Assembly (NCBI GenBank): GCA_050176585.1 | Contig: JBFXHX010000011.1 | Span: forward strand, 55,567-119,566 | Direction of reading: 5' to 3' | Origin: CAYYWP01 sp050176585 | GTDB lineage: Bacteria; Desulfobacterota; Binatia; HRBIN30; CADEER01 | DNA: 64,000 nt | In this document: positions 56,423-64,000 of the stretch, piece after piece | Layout: each line of letters begins with the position of its first letter | Position numbering within the stretch: the first letter of the stretch is position 1 | Made by a program: the position numbers and the translations under genes | The notes under the pieces: generated by a model | Databases searched by the model: none | What the model saw: only the letters and a program-made list of their open reading frames with translations | What the model was told of the DNA's origin: nothing

Positions 56423-57751
56423 TCAACCCAGACCGGGCGGCATGCCTTTACCAGCAAAGCGCGCCACCTGTTTCATCATCTTCTTTGTCTGCTGGAACTG
56501 TTTGAGAAACTTGTTCACATCCGCGACTGAGACACCGCTGCCCGCGGCGATGCGGCGGCGGCGGCTGCCATTGATGATGGCGGCGTTGTCGCGCTCTTGC
56601 CGAGTCATCGAGTTGATGATCGCCTCGGTGCGTTTGAGCTCGGTCTCCGCGGAGGACATGTCCATGCCCTTCGTGAGCTTCTTCATGCCCGGGATCATGT
56701 TGAGCAGCTCGCCGACTGCGCCCATGCGGCGCACCGCGCGCAGCTGATCGCGAAAATCCTCCAGCGTGAACTCGTTGCGGCGCAGCTTCTTCTGCAGGGC
56801 CGCCGCTTGCTGCTCGTCGTAGACCTGCTCGGCGCGCTCGATGAGCGTCAGCACGTCGCCCATGCCGAGGATGCGCGTGGCCATGCGGTCGGGATGGAAG
56901 ACCTCGAAGGCGTCGAGCTTCTCGCCCAGCCCCGCGAACAGGATGGGCGCGCCGGTGACCGCGCGCACCGACAGCGCCGCGCCGCCGCGCGCGTCGCCGT
57001 CGAGCTTGGTCATGATCACGCCGCCGAGCGGTACGCGGGCGTGGAAGCCCTTGGCGACGTTCACCGCGTCCTGGCCGGTCATCGCGTCGACGACCAGCAC
57101 CGTCTGGTGCGGCGAGACGGCGGCGCGGATGCGCTCGAGCTCGGCCATCAACTCGTCATCGACCTGCAGGCGGCCGGCGGTGTCGAGCAACACGACATCG
57201 CACGCGCGGTTCTTCGCCGCAGCCACGCCTTCGCGGCAGATCTCGACCGGGTCGCTATCCGGCCGCGTCTCGTGGACGGGCACGCCGACCTGGGCGCCGA
57301 GCGCGGCCAGTTGGTCGATGGCGGCCGGGCGGTACACGTCGGCCGGCACGAGATACGGCTGGCGCTTTTTCTGCGCCTGCAGCCACAGCGCGAGCTTGGC
57401 GACGGTCGTCGTCTTGCCTGCGCCGTTCAGCCCCACCAGCATCAACACCACCGGCGGCGTCGCCGCGAGGCTCAGCTCCGCCGCGCGCTCGCCCATCAGC
57501 TGGGTGAGCTCCTGGCGGACGATCTTGATGAAGTGCTGCTCGGGCGTCAGGGTCGCGAGGACGTCCTGCCCGAGGGCCTGGGTGCGCACGCGCTCGGTGA
57601 AGTCGCGCGCCACATCGAGCTGCACGTCGGCCTCGAGCAGCGCGAGGCGCACCTCGCGGACCGCATCCTCGATGTTATGTTCGCTGATCTTCGCATGACC
57701 GCGCAGCCGTTTTACGGTCTGCTCGAGCTTATCGCTGAGCGTATCGAACAT
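56423..57751 (-). CDS. ffh: Signal recognition particle protein Ffh
   Basis: GTPase of the SRP, targeting inner-membrane proteins co-translationally; 442 residues. N domain to ~85, G domain with LMLVGLNGAGKTTTVAKLAL (G1), VVLLDTAGRLQVDDELM (G3), MTKLDGDARGGAALSVRAVT (G4) and FAGLGEKLDAFEVFHPDRMA (G5), and the Met-rich M domain with LLNMIPGMKKLTKGMDMSSA and RAGSGVSVADV-type sequence (RRRIAAGSGVSVADVNKFLK), which binds 4.5S RNA. It leads the ffh-rpsP-khpA-rimM-trmD-methyltransferase-rplS operon. Confidence 0.97.
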   Translation of the reverse strand: MFDTLSDKLEQTVKRLRGHAKISEHNIEDAVREVRLALLEADVQLDVARDFTERVRTQALGQDVLATLTPEQHFIKIVRQELTQLMGERAAELSLAATPPVVLMLVGLNGAGKTTTVAKLALWLQAQKKRQPYLVPADVYRPAAIDQLAALGAQVGVPVHETRPDSDPVEICREGVAAAKNRACDVVLLDTAGRLQVDDELMAELERIRAAVSPHQTVLVVDAMTGQDAVNVAKGFHARVPLGGVIMTKLDGDARGGAALSVRAVTGAPILFAGLGEKLDAFEVFHPDRMATRILGMGDVLTLIERAEQVYDEQQAAALQKKLRRNEFTLEDFRDQLRAVRRMGAVGELLNMIPGMKKLTKGMDMSSAETELKRTEAIINSMTRQERDNAAIINGSRRRRIAAGSGVSVADVNKFLKQFQQTKKMMKQVARFAGKGMPPGLG

Positions 57752-57790
57752 ACGTGGGAAGATGCGCCGGGCGCGGGCGAAAACTCGTTA

Positions 57791-57817
57791 CCTATAGGTC
57801 CCGACAGGGGTAGTCAA
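57791..57817 (-). promoter_or_regulatory. Likely sigma-70 promoter for the ffh operon
   Basis: On the minus strand TTGACT (57817-57812) and TATAGG (57796-57791) are 15 bases apart, 40 bases upstream of the ffh start. The spacer is a little short for an optimal sigma-70 site but the -35 box is strong. The neighbouring upstream gene (57865-58197) ends 48 bases away, so a new promoter here is plausible. Confidence 0.45.
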
Positions 57818-57864
57818 CGGACCGGCCGGTCAGCGCGCGCTGGCGCAGGCCGCGGCGGGTCGCG

Positions 57865-58197
57865 TTACGGCATGCCCGCCGGGGCCGGGCCCGCCGCCCT
57901 CGGCGCCGCGGCCGAGAGCTTGGCCCGCGCTTCTTCGAGTTGCCGTTCGAGCTCCTTCTTGTCGCGCTCGATGAGCGTAATGCGACTGCGCTCCGTGTCG
58001 CGCTCTTTCACCAGGCTCTGCGTCCGTTCGGTCAGTTCATCCACTTTGTCCTGCAGAGCGGTGGCGTGCCCCCAGCGCTGGTATCCGAGGAACAAGCCGG
58101 CGAGAAAAATCACCAGGGCCAGCACGCCGCGTTGCGCCAATTGCCAGACCTTGTCGCGCAGTTGCGCATCGAGGGCTTCGGCTTCCGTCTGCTGCAT
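57865..58197 (-). CDS. Small single-span coiled-coil protein, unknown
   Basis: A 110-residue protein with one membrane helix, GVLALVIFLAGLFLGYQRWG (about residues 24-43), followed by a coiled coil (ALQDKVDELTERTQSLVKER, then KELERQLEEARAKLSAAAP) and an Ala/Pro tail. The layout resembles small FtsL/FtsB-like or scaffold proteins but it lacks their conserved motifs, so no family is claimed. It precedes ffh on the same strand. Confidence 0.68.
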   Translation of the reverse strand: MQQTEAEALDAQLRDKVWQLAQRGVLALVIFLAGLFLGYQRWGHATALQDKVDELTERTQSLVKERDTERSRITLIERDKKELERQLEEARAKLSAAAPRAAGPAPAGMP

Positions 58198-58323
58198 GCG
58201 ACTCCTCGCCCGCCGGCGTGCGGCGCGCGCGCCGCACCGGTTTCCTTACCACAGCCCCGACCGGGCACAAATGCGCGCATGCAACCCACATGGCCGCCGG
58301 ACTCCACCGCCACACTGTCCGAC

Positions 58324-58425
58324 TGTAGCCGCCGCCCCTGTGGCCGCGGCATCGCTCCGCGATCACCGGGCGGGGCGCGGCGCACCGGGCGGCGCTTCAC
58401 GCCGCGGTACGGGCACAGGCCCCTA
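58324..58425. repeat. Family A GC-rich palindromic repeat, copy 4 (with inverted partner)
   Basis: TGTAGCCGCCGCCCCTGTGG then CCGCGGCATCGCTCCGCGAT, and toward the right end CCGCGGTACGGGCACAGG (58402-58419), which is close to the inverse complement of the CCTGTGGCCGCGG core. The whole element is therefore a long imperfect palindrome. Its right edge contains the stop codon (58423-58425) of the membrane protein gene that follows. Confidence 0.6.
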
Positions 58426-58983
58426 ACCTCTCAGGGCCTGTTTGACGGCCGGCCGGGACAGCGCCAGCGTCGGTCCCCGACCGAGCGCGCTCATCTGCCC
58501 CGTGCGTTCGGGCAACACGACGTAGCCGTAGAACAGCGCCGCGGCGAGCAGGAACGGGACGCGCATCAGCAATGGGCTCAACCAGCCGGAGTCCGTGCCC
58601 GAGAACAGCACGCTGAGCACGCCGATCAGCGCGGCGCCGATCCCGAGCAGCACCAGGTTCTCGATCTTCGCCGCCATGATGAGGATGAAGAAGAAGAACA
58701 GGAAGAACTCCTGGCTGGCACGCGACACCAGCAACACGGCGGAGACCATGGCGGTGTCGGTGACGAGGATGGGCGCCTGCATACCGGCATCGAAGAACGT
58801 GAACGGCGGGACGGTCCCCAGATACAGGTTCGACATCAAGGCCATCGCAACCAGCAACGCGATCGGGGTGGGCGAGGACTGCTCGGTTTCGAGGAAGCCC
58901 ACCGCACCGGTGACGAAAATCAGCGCATAGCGGCACAAAAGAAACCGCTGCTTGCGCGCGATGGCGTCGGCTTCGCGAATCAT
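58423..58983 (-). CDS. Integral membrane protein resembling a kinase sensor domain without kinase
   Basis: A 186-residue protein with about five spans (YALIFVTGAVGFLETEQS, IALLVAMALMSNLYLGTV, LVTDTAMVSAVLLVSRAS, FFLFFFFILIMAAKIENLVL, LLGIGAALIGVLSVLFSGTD, PFLLAAALFYGYVVLPERTG). The arrangement and the charged N-terminal MIREADAIARKQRFLLCRY look like the membrane-sensor part of histidine kinases or cyclases, but the frame ends at 58423, inside the edge of a family A repeat, before any kinase sequence. It may be a free sensor or a truncated gene. No clear family. Confidence 0.65.
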   Translation of the reverse strand: MIREADAIARKQRFLLCRYALIFVTGAVGFLETEQSSPTPIALLVAMALMSNLYLGTVPPFTFFDAGMQAPILVTDTAMVSAVLLVSRASQEFFLFFFFILIMAAKIENLVLLGIGAALIGVLSVLFSGTDSGWLSPLLMRVPFLLAAALFYGYVVLPERTGQMSALGRGPTLALSRPAVKQALRG

Positions 58984-59344
58984 GTCTCGGCAATCCGAGA
59001 GCAATTCGAGTGCCCGCGGCCAATGGCTATTGTGGCGGTCGGCGGGGCGCGCCGGCCCGGAGGTCGACTGTTGCAGAGATACGGAGTGACGCAACTGCAA
59101 CCATTCGCCTGCGCTGCTCCATGCGGGCACGCACCGGCGATGCTGTGCACAGAAGTACCGATTTACCGGTGTCGAACGGTAGCGGTGACGTGTCAGGGGG
59201 CGGGTGGCCCACTATCCGACTGTAGCCGCGGCACCCGTGTCCGCGCGACGCCCGGGGCGGGCGCGCCATCCCCGCGGCAACACCTTGAAACCCGGTACGG
59301 CGCGCGTGCATCTCCGCAACGGAGGAGGTATCCGGATATCTGCG
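58984..59344. other. 361-base divergent spacer with family A sequence
   Basis: Upstream of the sensor-like protein (minus) and of the TVP38-like protein (plus). It holds family A copy 5 (59221-59280) and a more diverged stretch at 59022-59065 (CCCGCGGCCAATGGCTATTG then TGGCGGTCGGCGGGGCG). The rest has no gene that I recognise. Confidence 0.4.
59221..59280. repeat. Family A GC-rich palindromic repeat, copy 5
   Basis: TGTAGCCGCGGCACCCGTGT then CCGCGCGACGCCCGGGGCGG and GCGCGCCATCCCCGCGGC. The tail CCCGGGGCGGGCGCG recurs in copies 4 and 6. It is preceded by CCGAC as in copy 4. Confidence 0.6.
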
Positions 59345-60073
59345 ATGCAGACCACGGTTGGTCAGGCTCCCCAATCGTCGATGTCGCTCGTGGCCAAGGC
59401 CGCCATCGCCGCGGTCGCGCTGGCGGCAGTGATCGCGCTCGCGCGCGCGGGCGGCGCATACATCCCGCAGTTCGCGCGCTGGGTCGATGGCCTCGGCGCC
59501 TGGGGGCCGGTGGTGTTCATCGCCGGCTACGCGCTCGCCGTGGTCGCCTTCGTCCCGGGTTCCATCCTCACGTTGGCAGCCGGCGCGATCTTCGGGATCG
59601 GCCCCGGGGTGGTCTACGTGTTTATCGCCGCCGTGCTCGGCTCGTCGGCGGCGTTTCTGGTCTCGCGCTATCTGGCGCGCGCGGCCATCGAGAAGAAGCT
59701 CGCCGCGAATGCCCGCTTCGCCGCGATCGACCGGGCCGTCGGTGCTCAAGGCCGGAAGATCGTGCTCCTGTTGCGGTTGTCGCCGGTGTTCCCATTCACG
59801 CTGCTCAACTATGCGCTCGGGCTCACGCGCGTGCGGTTCGCCGACTACCTGGTCGCGGCGGTGGGGATGCTGCCCGGCACCTTGCTCTACGTATACTACG
59901 GCAAGCTCGCGGGCGACGTCGCGGCGCTGGCCGGCGGGGCCCCAGTCGAGAAGGGCTCCGCGTACTACGCCGTGCTGGCGATCGGCCTGGCCGCGACGAT
60001 TGCGGTCACCTGGGTGGTGACGCGCACCGCCCGCCGCGCGCTCGCCGAAGCCACCGCGGGCGACGTGGTCTAG
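59345..60073 (+). CDS. TVP38/TMEM64-family (SNARE-associated) membrane protein
   Basis: A 242-residue protein with five or six spans: LVAKAAIAAVALAAVIALAR, WGPVVFIAGYALAVVAFVPG, SILTLAAGAIFGIGPGVVYV, AAVLGSSAAFLVSRYLARAA and a C-terminal AIGLAATIAVTWVVTRTARR. The reentrant regions FVPGSILTLAAG and RLSPVFPFTLLNYALGLTRV, with YVYYGKLAG, are DedA/TVP38 signatures. The family is implicated in lipid scrambling and membrane homeostasis. ATG 59345 chosen; a GGAGGAGG tract lies ~17 bases upstream, a longer distance than ideal. Confidence 0.87.
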   Translation: MQTTVGQAPQSSMSLVAKAAIAAVALAAVIALARAGGAYIPQFARWVDGLGAWGPVVFIAGYALAVVAFVPGSILTLAAGAIFGIGPGVVYVFIAAVLGSSAAFLVSRYLARAAIEKKLAANARFAAIDRAVGAQGRKIVLLLRLSPVFPFTLLNYALGLTRVRFADYLVAAVGMLPGTLLYVYYGKLAGDVAALAGGAPVEKGSAYYAVLAIGLAATIAVTWVVTRTARRALAEATAGDVV

Positions 60074-60085
60074 GCGATGTTTGTG

Positions 60086-60152
60086 CTGGAGCCGCAGCAC
60101 CTCTGGTCGCACGCATCGCGGAGCGATGCCCGGGGGCGGGGCGCGGCATCAC
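60086..60152. repeat. Family A GC-rich palindromic repeat, copy 6
   Basis: CTGGAGCCGCAGCACCTCTG then GTCGCACGCATCGCGGAGCG and ATGCCCGGGGGCGGGGCGCG. It begins 12 bases after the TVP38-like gene's stop and matches copy 4 in its tail. Confidence 0.6.
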
Positions 60153-60278
60153 ACGCGCACCCCAATCCATGTGGCGTCGACACAGCTCGGCGCGCTATCC
60201 AGCCGAGCGGCCACGGGCGCCGCCGCTACAGCGGAGAAACCCGCTTGTAGGCGGCGGCGAGAAGAGTACCCTGCGGCA

Positions 60279-60602
60279 ATGATGCACCAACAGCTCGCCG
60301 CTGCAGCGCTATTCACCTGGCTCGCCATGGGCACCGCCATCGCCCAGGAGGAGTTCGGCCGACCCATCGGCGAAGACGACGCGCCGATCGACGGCGCCAT
60401 CGTGGGCGGAGAACCGGTCGGCAATGCGCCGGTGGGTGGAGCGATGGTCGACGGCGCGCCGGTCGGCGATGGTCCAATCGGCGGCCCGATGGTCGAAGGC
60501 GCGCCGGTCGGCAACGCCCCGATCGACGGCGCACCGGTCGGCGGCGCCGCCGTGGGCGAGGAAGAAGACGACGCGGCGGTGGGAGGCGATACGCTGTACT
60601 GA
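60279..60602 (+). CDS. Secreted pentapeptide-periodic repeat protein
   Basis: A 107-residue exported protein: signal LAAAALFTWLAMGTAIAQ, then EEFGRPIGEDD and about 60 residues with a five-residue period, consensus A-P-V-G-G: units such as APIDG, AIVGG, EPVGN, APVGG, AMVDG, APVGD, GPIGG, PMVEG, APVGN, APIDG, APVGG and AAVGE. The tail EEEDDAAVGGDTLY is acidic. The period suggests a regular turn or coil, unlike the A(D/N)LxX pentapeptide repeats; no named family. An upstream run of in-frame codons from 60081 lies in repeat sequence, so ATG 60279 is preferred. Confidence 0.65.
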   Translation: MMHQQLAAAALFTWLAMGTAIAQEEFGRPIGEDDAPIDGAIVGGEPVGNAPVGGAMVDGAPVGDGPIGGPMVEGAPVGNAPIDGAPVGGAAVGEEEDDAAVGGDTLY

Positions 60603-60685
60603 GCGCTGCGCCGCGGTGCCGGCGTTCGCACCGCGCGATCGTTTTGGATTGCCCCAGCGCGCGCGCTCGGGCACGGTAGAGGGCG

Positions 60686-61417
60686 ATGCGTTGGTTGACG
60701 CTGCTCGCGGTGCTCGCCGCCGCTCCGGCCGCGGCGCAATACTGCGTCGGCGATTGCGACGGCGATGGCATGGTGAGCGTCGCCGAGCTCATTGCCGGCG
60801 TGCGCATCGCGCAGGGCAACCTCGAGCTGTCCGCGTGCCGGGTCTTCGACGTGACGCCCGACGGGACGCTGCGGATCGACGAACTGGTCCGCGGCGTCGG
60901 CTTCGCGCTGACCGGCTGCGCGCCCACGCCGACGCCGACCGACTCCCCCGAGCCGAGCCGTACGCCCACCGAGTCCGACACGCCGGCCGCGACCGCCACC
61001 GCGAGCACGACGCCCACGATTCCACCGGTCGCCGGCCGCTGGCGCGAAGAGGTCCTCGGGCTGAAGTCGTCGAGCTGCGACCAGGTGCTCACCGATGAGT
61101 TCGCCGCGCAGCTCGTCGATCGCGGACCCTGCGAACAGCTGGTCGAGAGGAGCGGCGAGACCGGCGTACGCGTGACCGACTGCACCGACCAGGCGATCGA
61201 TGGCGAGCTCGACCGCGACGGCACGATCCGACTGATCTTCCCGCCGAATTCCGACACGGTCGAGGACTGCACGGTGACGCTCGCCACTCGCTCCGCGATC
61301 CCGGCGGCGATCAGCCCGACCACCGCGAGCTACACGTTCCAGCTCTCGTTCAGCGGCGCCTGCGAACTGGATGACTGCGCGATCGACGCCGAGGGCACCT
61401 GGACGCGGCTCGAGTAG
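60686..61417 (+). CDS. Secreted dockerin-like EF-hand protein with Pro/Thr linker
   Basis: A 243-residue exported protein: signal WLTLLAVLAAAPAAAQ, then a Cys-bounded double EF-hand-like module, YCVGDCDGDGMVSVAELIAG (DxDGDG loop) and FDVTPDGTLRIDELVRGVGF ending LTGC, residues ~19-77. A linker PTPTPTDSPEPSRTPTESDT follows, and then a C-terminal Cys-containing domain (SSSCDQVLTDEFAAQLVDRG, PCEQLVERSGETGVRVTDCT, FSGACELDDCAIDAEGTWTR) which I do not recognise. Dockerin-like modules bind calcium and often cohesins; no cohesin is in the window. The CVGDC...DGDG start recurs in environmental deltaproteobacterial/Binatota-like genomes, in my recollection. Confidence 0.75.
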   Translation: MRWLTLLAVLAAAPAAAQYCVGDCDGDGMVSVAELIAGVRIAQGNLELSACRVFDVTPDGTLRIDELVRGVGFALTGCAPTPTPTDSPEPSRTPTESDTPAATATASTTPTIPPVAGRWREEVLGLKSSSCDQVLTDEFAAQLVDRGPCEQLVERSGETGVRVTDCTDQAIDGELDRDGTIRLIFPPNSDTVEDCTVTLATRSAIPAAISPTTASYTFQLSFSGACELDDCAIDAEGTWTRLE

Positions 61418-61420
61418 CGG

Positions 61421-62119
61421 TCAGCGCAAGCGGAACATCAGCCCGAGCACGACGGCGATGATGTGCACCGTGTCCCGCCAGGGCCGGTAGTGGCTGATGC
61501 GCACGTCGGCCGGCGGGTAATACGCCGCGACCGGTACCGAGCGAATCTCGAGCCCGGCCCGCGCCGCCCGAATCAGCACTTCGGTCTCGAAGGCAAACCG
61601 CTCCGACCGGCCGCCGATGGCGAGCGTGGCGGCGGCTGGGTACACACGGAAGCCGGATTGCGAATCCGCTACGCGGGCGCCGCAGGCGATCTCGACCCAG
61701 CGGTTGGCGAAGCGGTTGCCGAATAGGCGGAGCGCGGTGACCTCCTGATCGCCGACCTGACGCGCGCCGATCATGATCGCATCCGGCGCCGCCGCGGCGG
61801 CGGCGAGCAGGACGGGAATCTCGCTGGCCAGGTGCTGCCCGTCGCCGTCCATGGTCAACACGTGCGTCACGCCGCGCGCCGCGAGCCATTGCATGCCCGC
61901 CCGCAGCGCCGCGCCCTTGCCGCGGTTGACCTTTTGGCGCAGCACCGCGGCGCCGGCAGCGGTGGCGCGCGTCGCGGTATCGTCCGCCGACCCGTCGTCG
62001 ACCACCAGCACGCGGTCGACATGGGCGCGCGCCGCTTCGACCACGCCGGCGATGGTCGGCGCGCAATCCAGGGCCGGGATCAACACCGCGACTGCGGGCG
62101 TCGGTCGCGCGCTCGCCAT
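61421..62119 (-). CDS. Family 2 glycosyltransferase (dolichol-phosphate-mannose-synthase-like)
   Basis: A 232-residue GT-A enzyme: VAVLIPALDCAPTIAGVVEA, VLVVDDGSADDTATRATAAG, VNRGKGAALRAGMQWLAARG and THVLTMDGDGQHLASEIPVL (DxD-type metal site in DGDGQH). QSGFRVYPAAATLAIGGRSE and FAFETEVLIRAARAGLEIRS follow. No C-terminal membrane helices except a short hydrophobic end, HIIAVVLGLMFRLR. It probably transfers sugar from a nucleotide sugar to a lipid carrier. It is divergent from the LpxL-like gene by ~130 bases. Confidence 0.88.
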   Translation of the reverse strand: MASARPTPAVAVLIPALDCAPTIAGVVEAARAHVDRVLVVDDGSADDTATRATAAGAAVLRQKVNRGKGAALRAGMQWLAARGVTHVLTMDGDGQHLASEIPVLLAAAAAAPDAIMIGARQVGDQEVTALRLFGNRFANRWVEIACGARVADSQSGFRVYPAAATLAIGGRSERFAFETEVLIRAARAGLEIRSVPVAAYYPPADVRISHYRPWRDTVHIIAVVLGLMFRLR

Positions 62120-62246
62120 CCCGCGCCACCATATGCAGGGCGCGCCGCGCTCGCCAGACAGGCGGGCTCCCGCGCCCCACGCGGCGAGCGCGCACACGCG
62201 CATGCCACATGGCGGGTTTCCGGACCCTGTGCTAGCCGCGAAGCAC

Positions 62247-63167
62247 ATGGAGGATATGCGCGCCGCCTTGCACCGCGCTCGCGCGGCGCTGCGCTACGAC
62301 GGGCTTTGGTGGCGGCACTGCGCGTACCTCGGCAGCGCGTATGGTCCCGAGTGGTGGAAGCGCGGCTCGCCACCCGTGATCGCCACGATCATCTTCGCGT
62401 TGATCGGTCCGAACCGGCGCGGCGCCGCCGCCAACATGCGGCAGGTGTTGGGAACCGCGGATCCGCTGCGCGCACACGCCGCGGCGCTGCGCGTGTTCGT
62501 GGAGTTCGCGCACTGCCTGTCCGAAACGCTGGAGAGTTTCAGTCCGCGGGAGCAACCGGTCCGCATCGAGCTCCCCGCCGCCGACCTGATCGACCGCGCG
62601 CTGCGAGACGGCCGCGGCGCGGTGCTGGTCACCGGCCACCTCGGCAACTGGGACATCGCCGCCAAGGCCCTCGCCGACTACGACCGGCCGATCAATCTCG
62701 TCATGGGCCGCGAGCTCAACCACACTACGCGCGAATACGTGCGCACGGCCCGCGAGCGCGCCGGCGTGCGCGTGATCTACTCCGACACCTCCGCGCTCGC
62801 GGCCTTGAACATGGTGCGGGCGCTGCGGGACAACGAGCTCGTCGCCATTCAGCTCGACCGGCGGCGGGGCCACCGCGGCGTTCACCAGATACCCTTCTTC
62901 GGCCGCCCAGCCGCGTTTCCGACCGGTCCGTTCATGCTCGCGCGGATCACCGGGGCGCCGGTCATCCCGGTCTTTGCGCCGCGGCTCGGTAAGCGACATT
63001 ACGCGATCCGGTACGGCACGCCCGTCTCGTTGCCCCGCGAACGGCCCGAGACCGCGGCCCTCGGCGCCGCGATGCGTTCAGTCGTCGCGGACTTCGAAGC
63101 CGTCATCCGCGAGTTTCCTCACCAGTGGTTCCAGTTCACCCCGTTCTGGCCCCGCGGCGCAGCGTAG
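62247..63167 (+). CDS. LpxL/HtrB-family lysophospholipid or lipid A acyltransferase
   Basis: A 306-residue acyltransferase. The active-site motif H-x4-D is VTGHLGNWDIAAKALADYDR; further conserved parts are NLVMGRELNHTTREYVRTAR, VAIQLDRRRGHRGVHQIPFF, FPTGPFMLARITGAPVIPVF and FPHQWFQFTPFWP at the C-terminus. Such enzymes add secondary acyl chains to lipid A or act on related lipids. ATG 62247 was chosen; ATG 62256 is an alternative. It converges with plsC (84 bases) and is divergent from the GT2 gene. Confidence 0.87.
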   Translation: MEDMRAALHRARAALRYDGLWWRHCAYLGSAYGPEWWKRGSPPVIATIIFALIGPNRRGAAANMRQVLGTADPLRAHAAALRVFVEFAHCLSETLESFSPREQPVRIELPAADLIDRALRDGRGAVLVTGHLGNWDIAAKALADYDRPINLVMGRELNHTTREYVRTARERAGVRVIYSDTSALAALNMVRALRDNELVAIQLDRRRGHRGVHQIPFFGRPAAFPTGPFMLARITGAPVIPVFAPRLGKRHYAIRYGTPVSLPRERPETAALGAAMRSVVADFEAVIREFPHQWFQFTPFWPRGAA

Positions 63168-63250
63168 TCGTTCACGTGTCGGAGTTCGTGCCGCTTGGGG
63201 CGAAGGCAGGCGATCCGCGCCTCGGCGCCGCTGCGGTAAATTCCGACGGC

Positions 63251-63997
63251 TCAGCTTCCGATCGACCGTGCCAGCTCGGCTTGGATGCGCGAGCGCACCA
63301 GGTCGCGCAAGCTGGTGCGGTCCTCGAACGTCAATCCCGCGGTGGGAATCGGGTCCAGAATGACCAGCTCCGCCGTGCCCGGCAGGATCGACAGGTACTT
63401 CCCCTTCGGCATGATCTGCGTCGTGCCTTTGCACACCACCGGTACCACCGGCACGCCGAGGTGAATCGCCGCGACGAACGCGCCTTTGCGGAACGGCAAC
63501 AGCGTACCATCGCGACTGCGCGTTCCCTCGGGAAAGATCACGAGCGAGCCGCCCTCGAGCCTCGCCCGGTTCAGCCGCTCGATGGCGGTCAGCGGATCGT
63601 CCCGGTCGATCGGGATCATCCCCATCGTGCGCAGCACGGAGCCGAGAATCGGTTCCGCGAACATCTCCTGCTTGGCCGCGAATCGCGTCACGCCGGGCAA
63701 TAATCCCAGGAGCGCCGCAATGTCGAAGTGGCTCTGATGGTTCGGCGTGAATATGTATGGCCCCTTGCCGAGCCGCTCGAGCCCGCGCGTGCGCACCCGC
63801 ACGCCGCAGAGGCGCATCAAGTTGCGCGCTTGCACCTTGGCGAAGCGCCATGCCAGCGGTGGACTGAGGTGATACAGGCCGATCGCCACGGCGCCGGACG
63901 AAAATAGCATGGCGCGAAACAGGAGGCGGTTCACCACCACCCGCGCGCGCGCCGGCTCTCTCACGGCGGCTGCGGTGACCTCGCCCCCAGGAGACAT
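63251..63997 (-). CDS. plsC: 1-acyl-sn-glycerol-3-phosphate acyltransferase
   Basis: Makes phosphatidic acid from lysophosphatidic acid; 248 residues. A hydrophobic N-terminal segment AMLFSSGAVAIGLYHLSPPL, then the acyltransferase block I IFTPNHQSHFDIAALLGLLP (H-x4-D), block III LVIFPEGTRSRDGTLLPFRK and block IV VPVVPVVCKGTTQIMPKGK. ATG 63997 is three bases from the window edge but the length is normal for PlsC, so the gene looks complete. Its promoter lies outside. Confidence 0.93.
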   Translation of the reverse strand: MSPGGEVTAAAVREPARARVVVNRLLFRAMLFSSGAVAIGLYHLSPPLAWRFAKVQARNLMRLCGVRVRTRGLERLGKGPYIFTPNHQSHFDIAALLGLLPGVTRFAAKQEMFAEPILGSVLRTMGMIPIDRDDPLTAIERLNRARLEGGSLVIFPEGTRSRDGTLLPFRKGAFVAAIHLGVPVVPVVCKGTTQIMPKGKYLSILPGTAELVILDPIPTAGLTFEDRTSLRDLVRSRIQAELARSIGS

Positions 63998-64000
63998 GCG

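Overview
This is a 64 kb stretch of GC-rich chromosome with no rRNA, tRNA, CRISPR array, integrase or transposase that I can see. The cell it suggests is a Gram-negative bacterium: there are lipobox lipoproteins, a LolB-like lipoprotein, a probable outer-membrane barrel, an LpxL-type acyltransferase and periplasmic binding proteins. A secreted protein at 60686-61417 carries a Cys-flanked dockerin-like double EF-hand followed by a Pro/Thr linker, and together with the AtuA-type gene and the high GC this makes me think of an uncultured deltaproteobacterium-like lineage such as Candidatus Binatota. That placement is inference only.

Layout: (1) 1-7135, translation and RNA genes: alaS (5' end missing), ybeZ/phoH, ybeY, prfB with an intact programmed +1 frameshift, and a DEDDh exonuclease-GIY-YIG/UvrC fusion. 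(2) 7136-23603, mixed metabolic and accessory genes: a frameshifted greA/greB-family gene, macro-domain protein, bioB, Smr protein, gph, lytic transglycosylase, membrane-anchored M1-like peptidase, CBS protein, a nitrate-reductase-associated-type protein, AtuA-type protein, GST, and a SnoaL-like/marC/glpD cluster. (3) 23839-29714, a Yej-type peptide ABC transporter in which the second permease and the double ATPase are one polypeptide. (4) 29990-33932, an MBL-fold hydrolase, recQ and an outer-membrane-like protein. (5) 34082-43389, a complete kdp potassium-uptake operon (microprotein, F, A, B, C) followed by a short KdpD, a separate HAMP-PAS histidine kinase and an NtrC-type sigma-54 activator in place of KdpE. 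A sequence with exact GG-N10-GC spacing lies just upstream of the operon. (6) 43686-53503, a dynamin-like GTPase, phosphodiester glycosidase, TPR lipoprotein, LolB-like lipoprotein, oligopeptide-binding protein, two Opp/Dpp ATPases with no permeases between them, and a bactofilin. (7) 53500-57751, the ffh-rpsP-khpA-rimM-trmD-RNA methyltransferase-rplS operon on the minus strand. (8) 57865-63997, small membrane proteins, a TVP38-like protein, two secreted low-complexity proteins, a GT2 glycosyltransferase, an LpxL-like acyltransferase and plsC.

The spacers hold several dispersed short repeat families. Family A is a GC-rich element around a GCCGCGGCACCTGTGGCCGC-like core with six clear copies, often touching a stop codon. 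Family B is iterated GCTGTT units with inverted arms. Family C is built from TTAAGGGGTTAGGG-like arms. There is also one copy resembling the CAGAG-type intergenic repeat.

The strongest candidate for something little described is the kdp regulatory arrangement: a KdpD cut down to its cytoplasmic sensor half, a stand-alone kinase and a sigma-54 activator, with a matching -24/-12 promoter.
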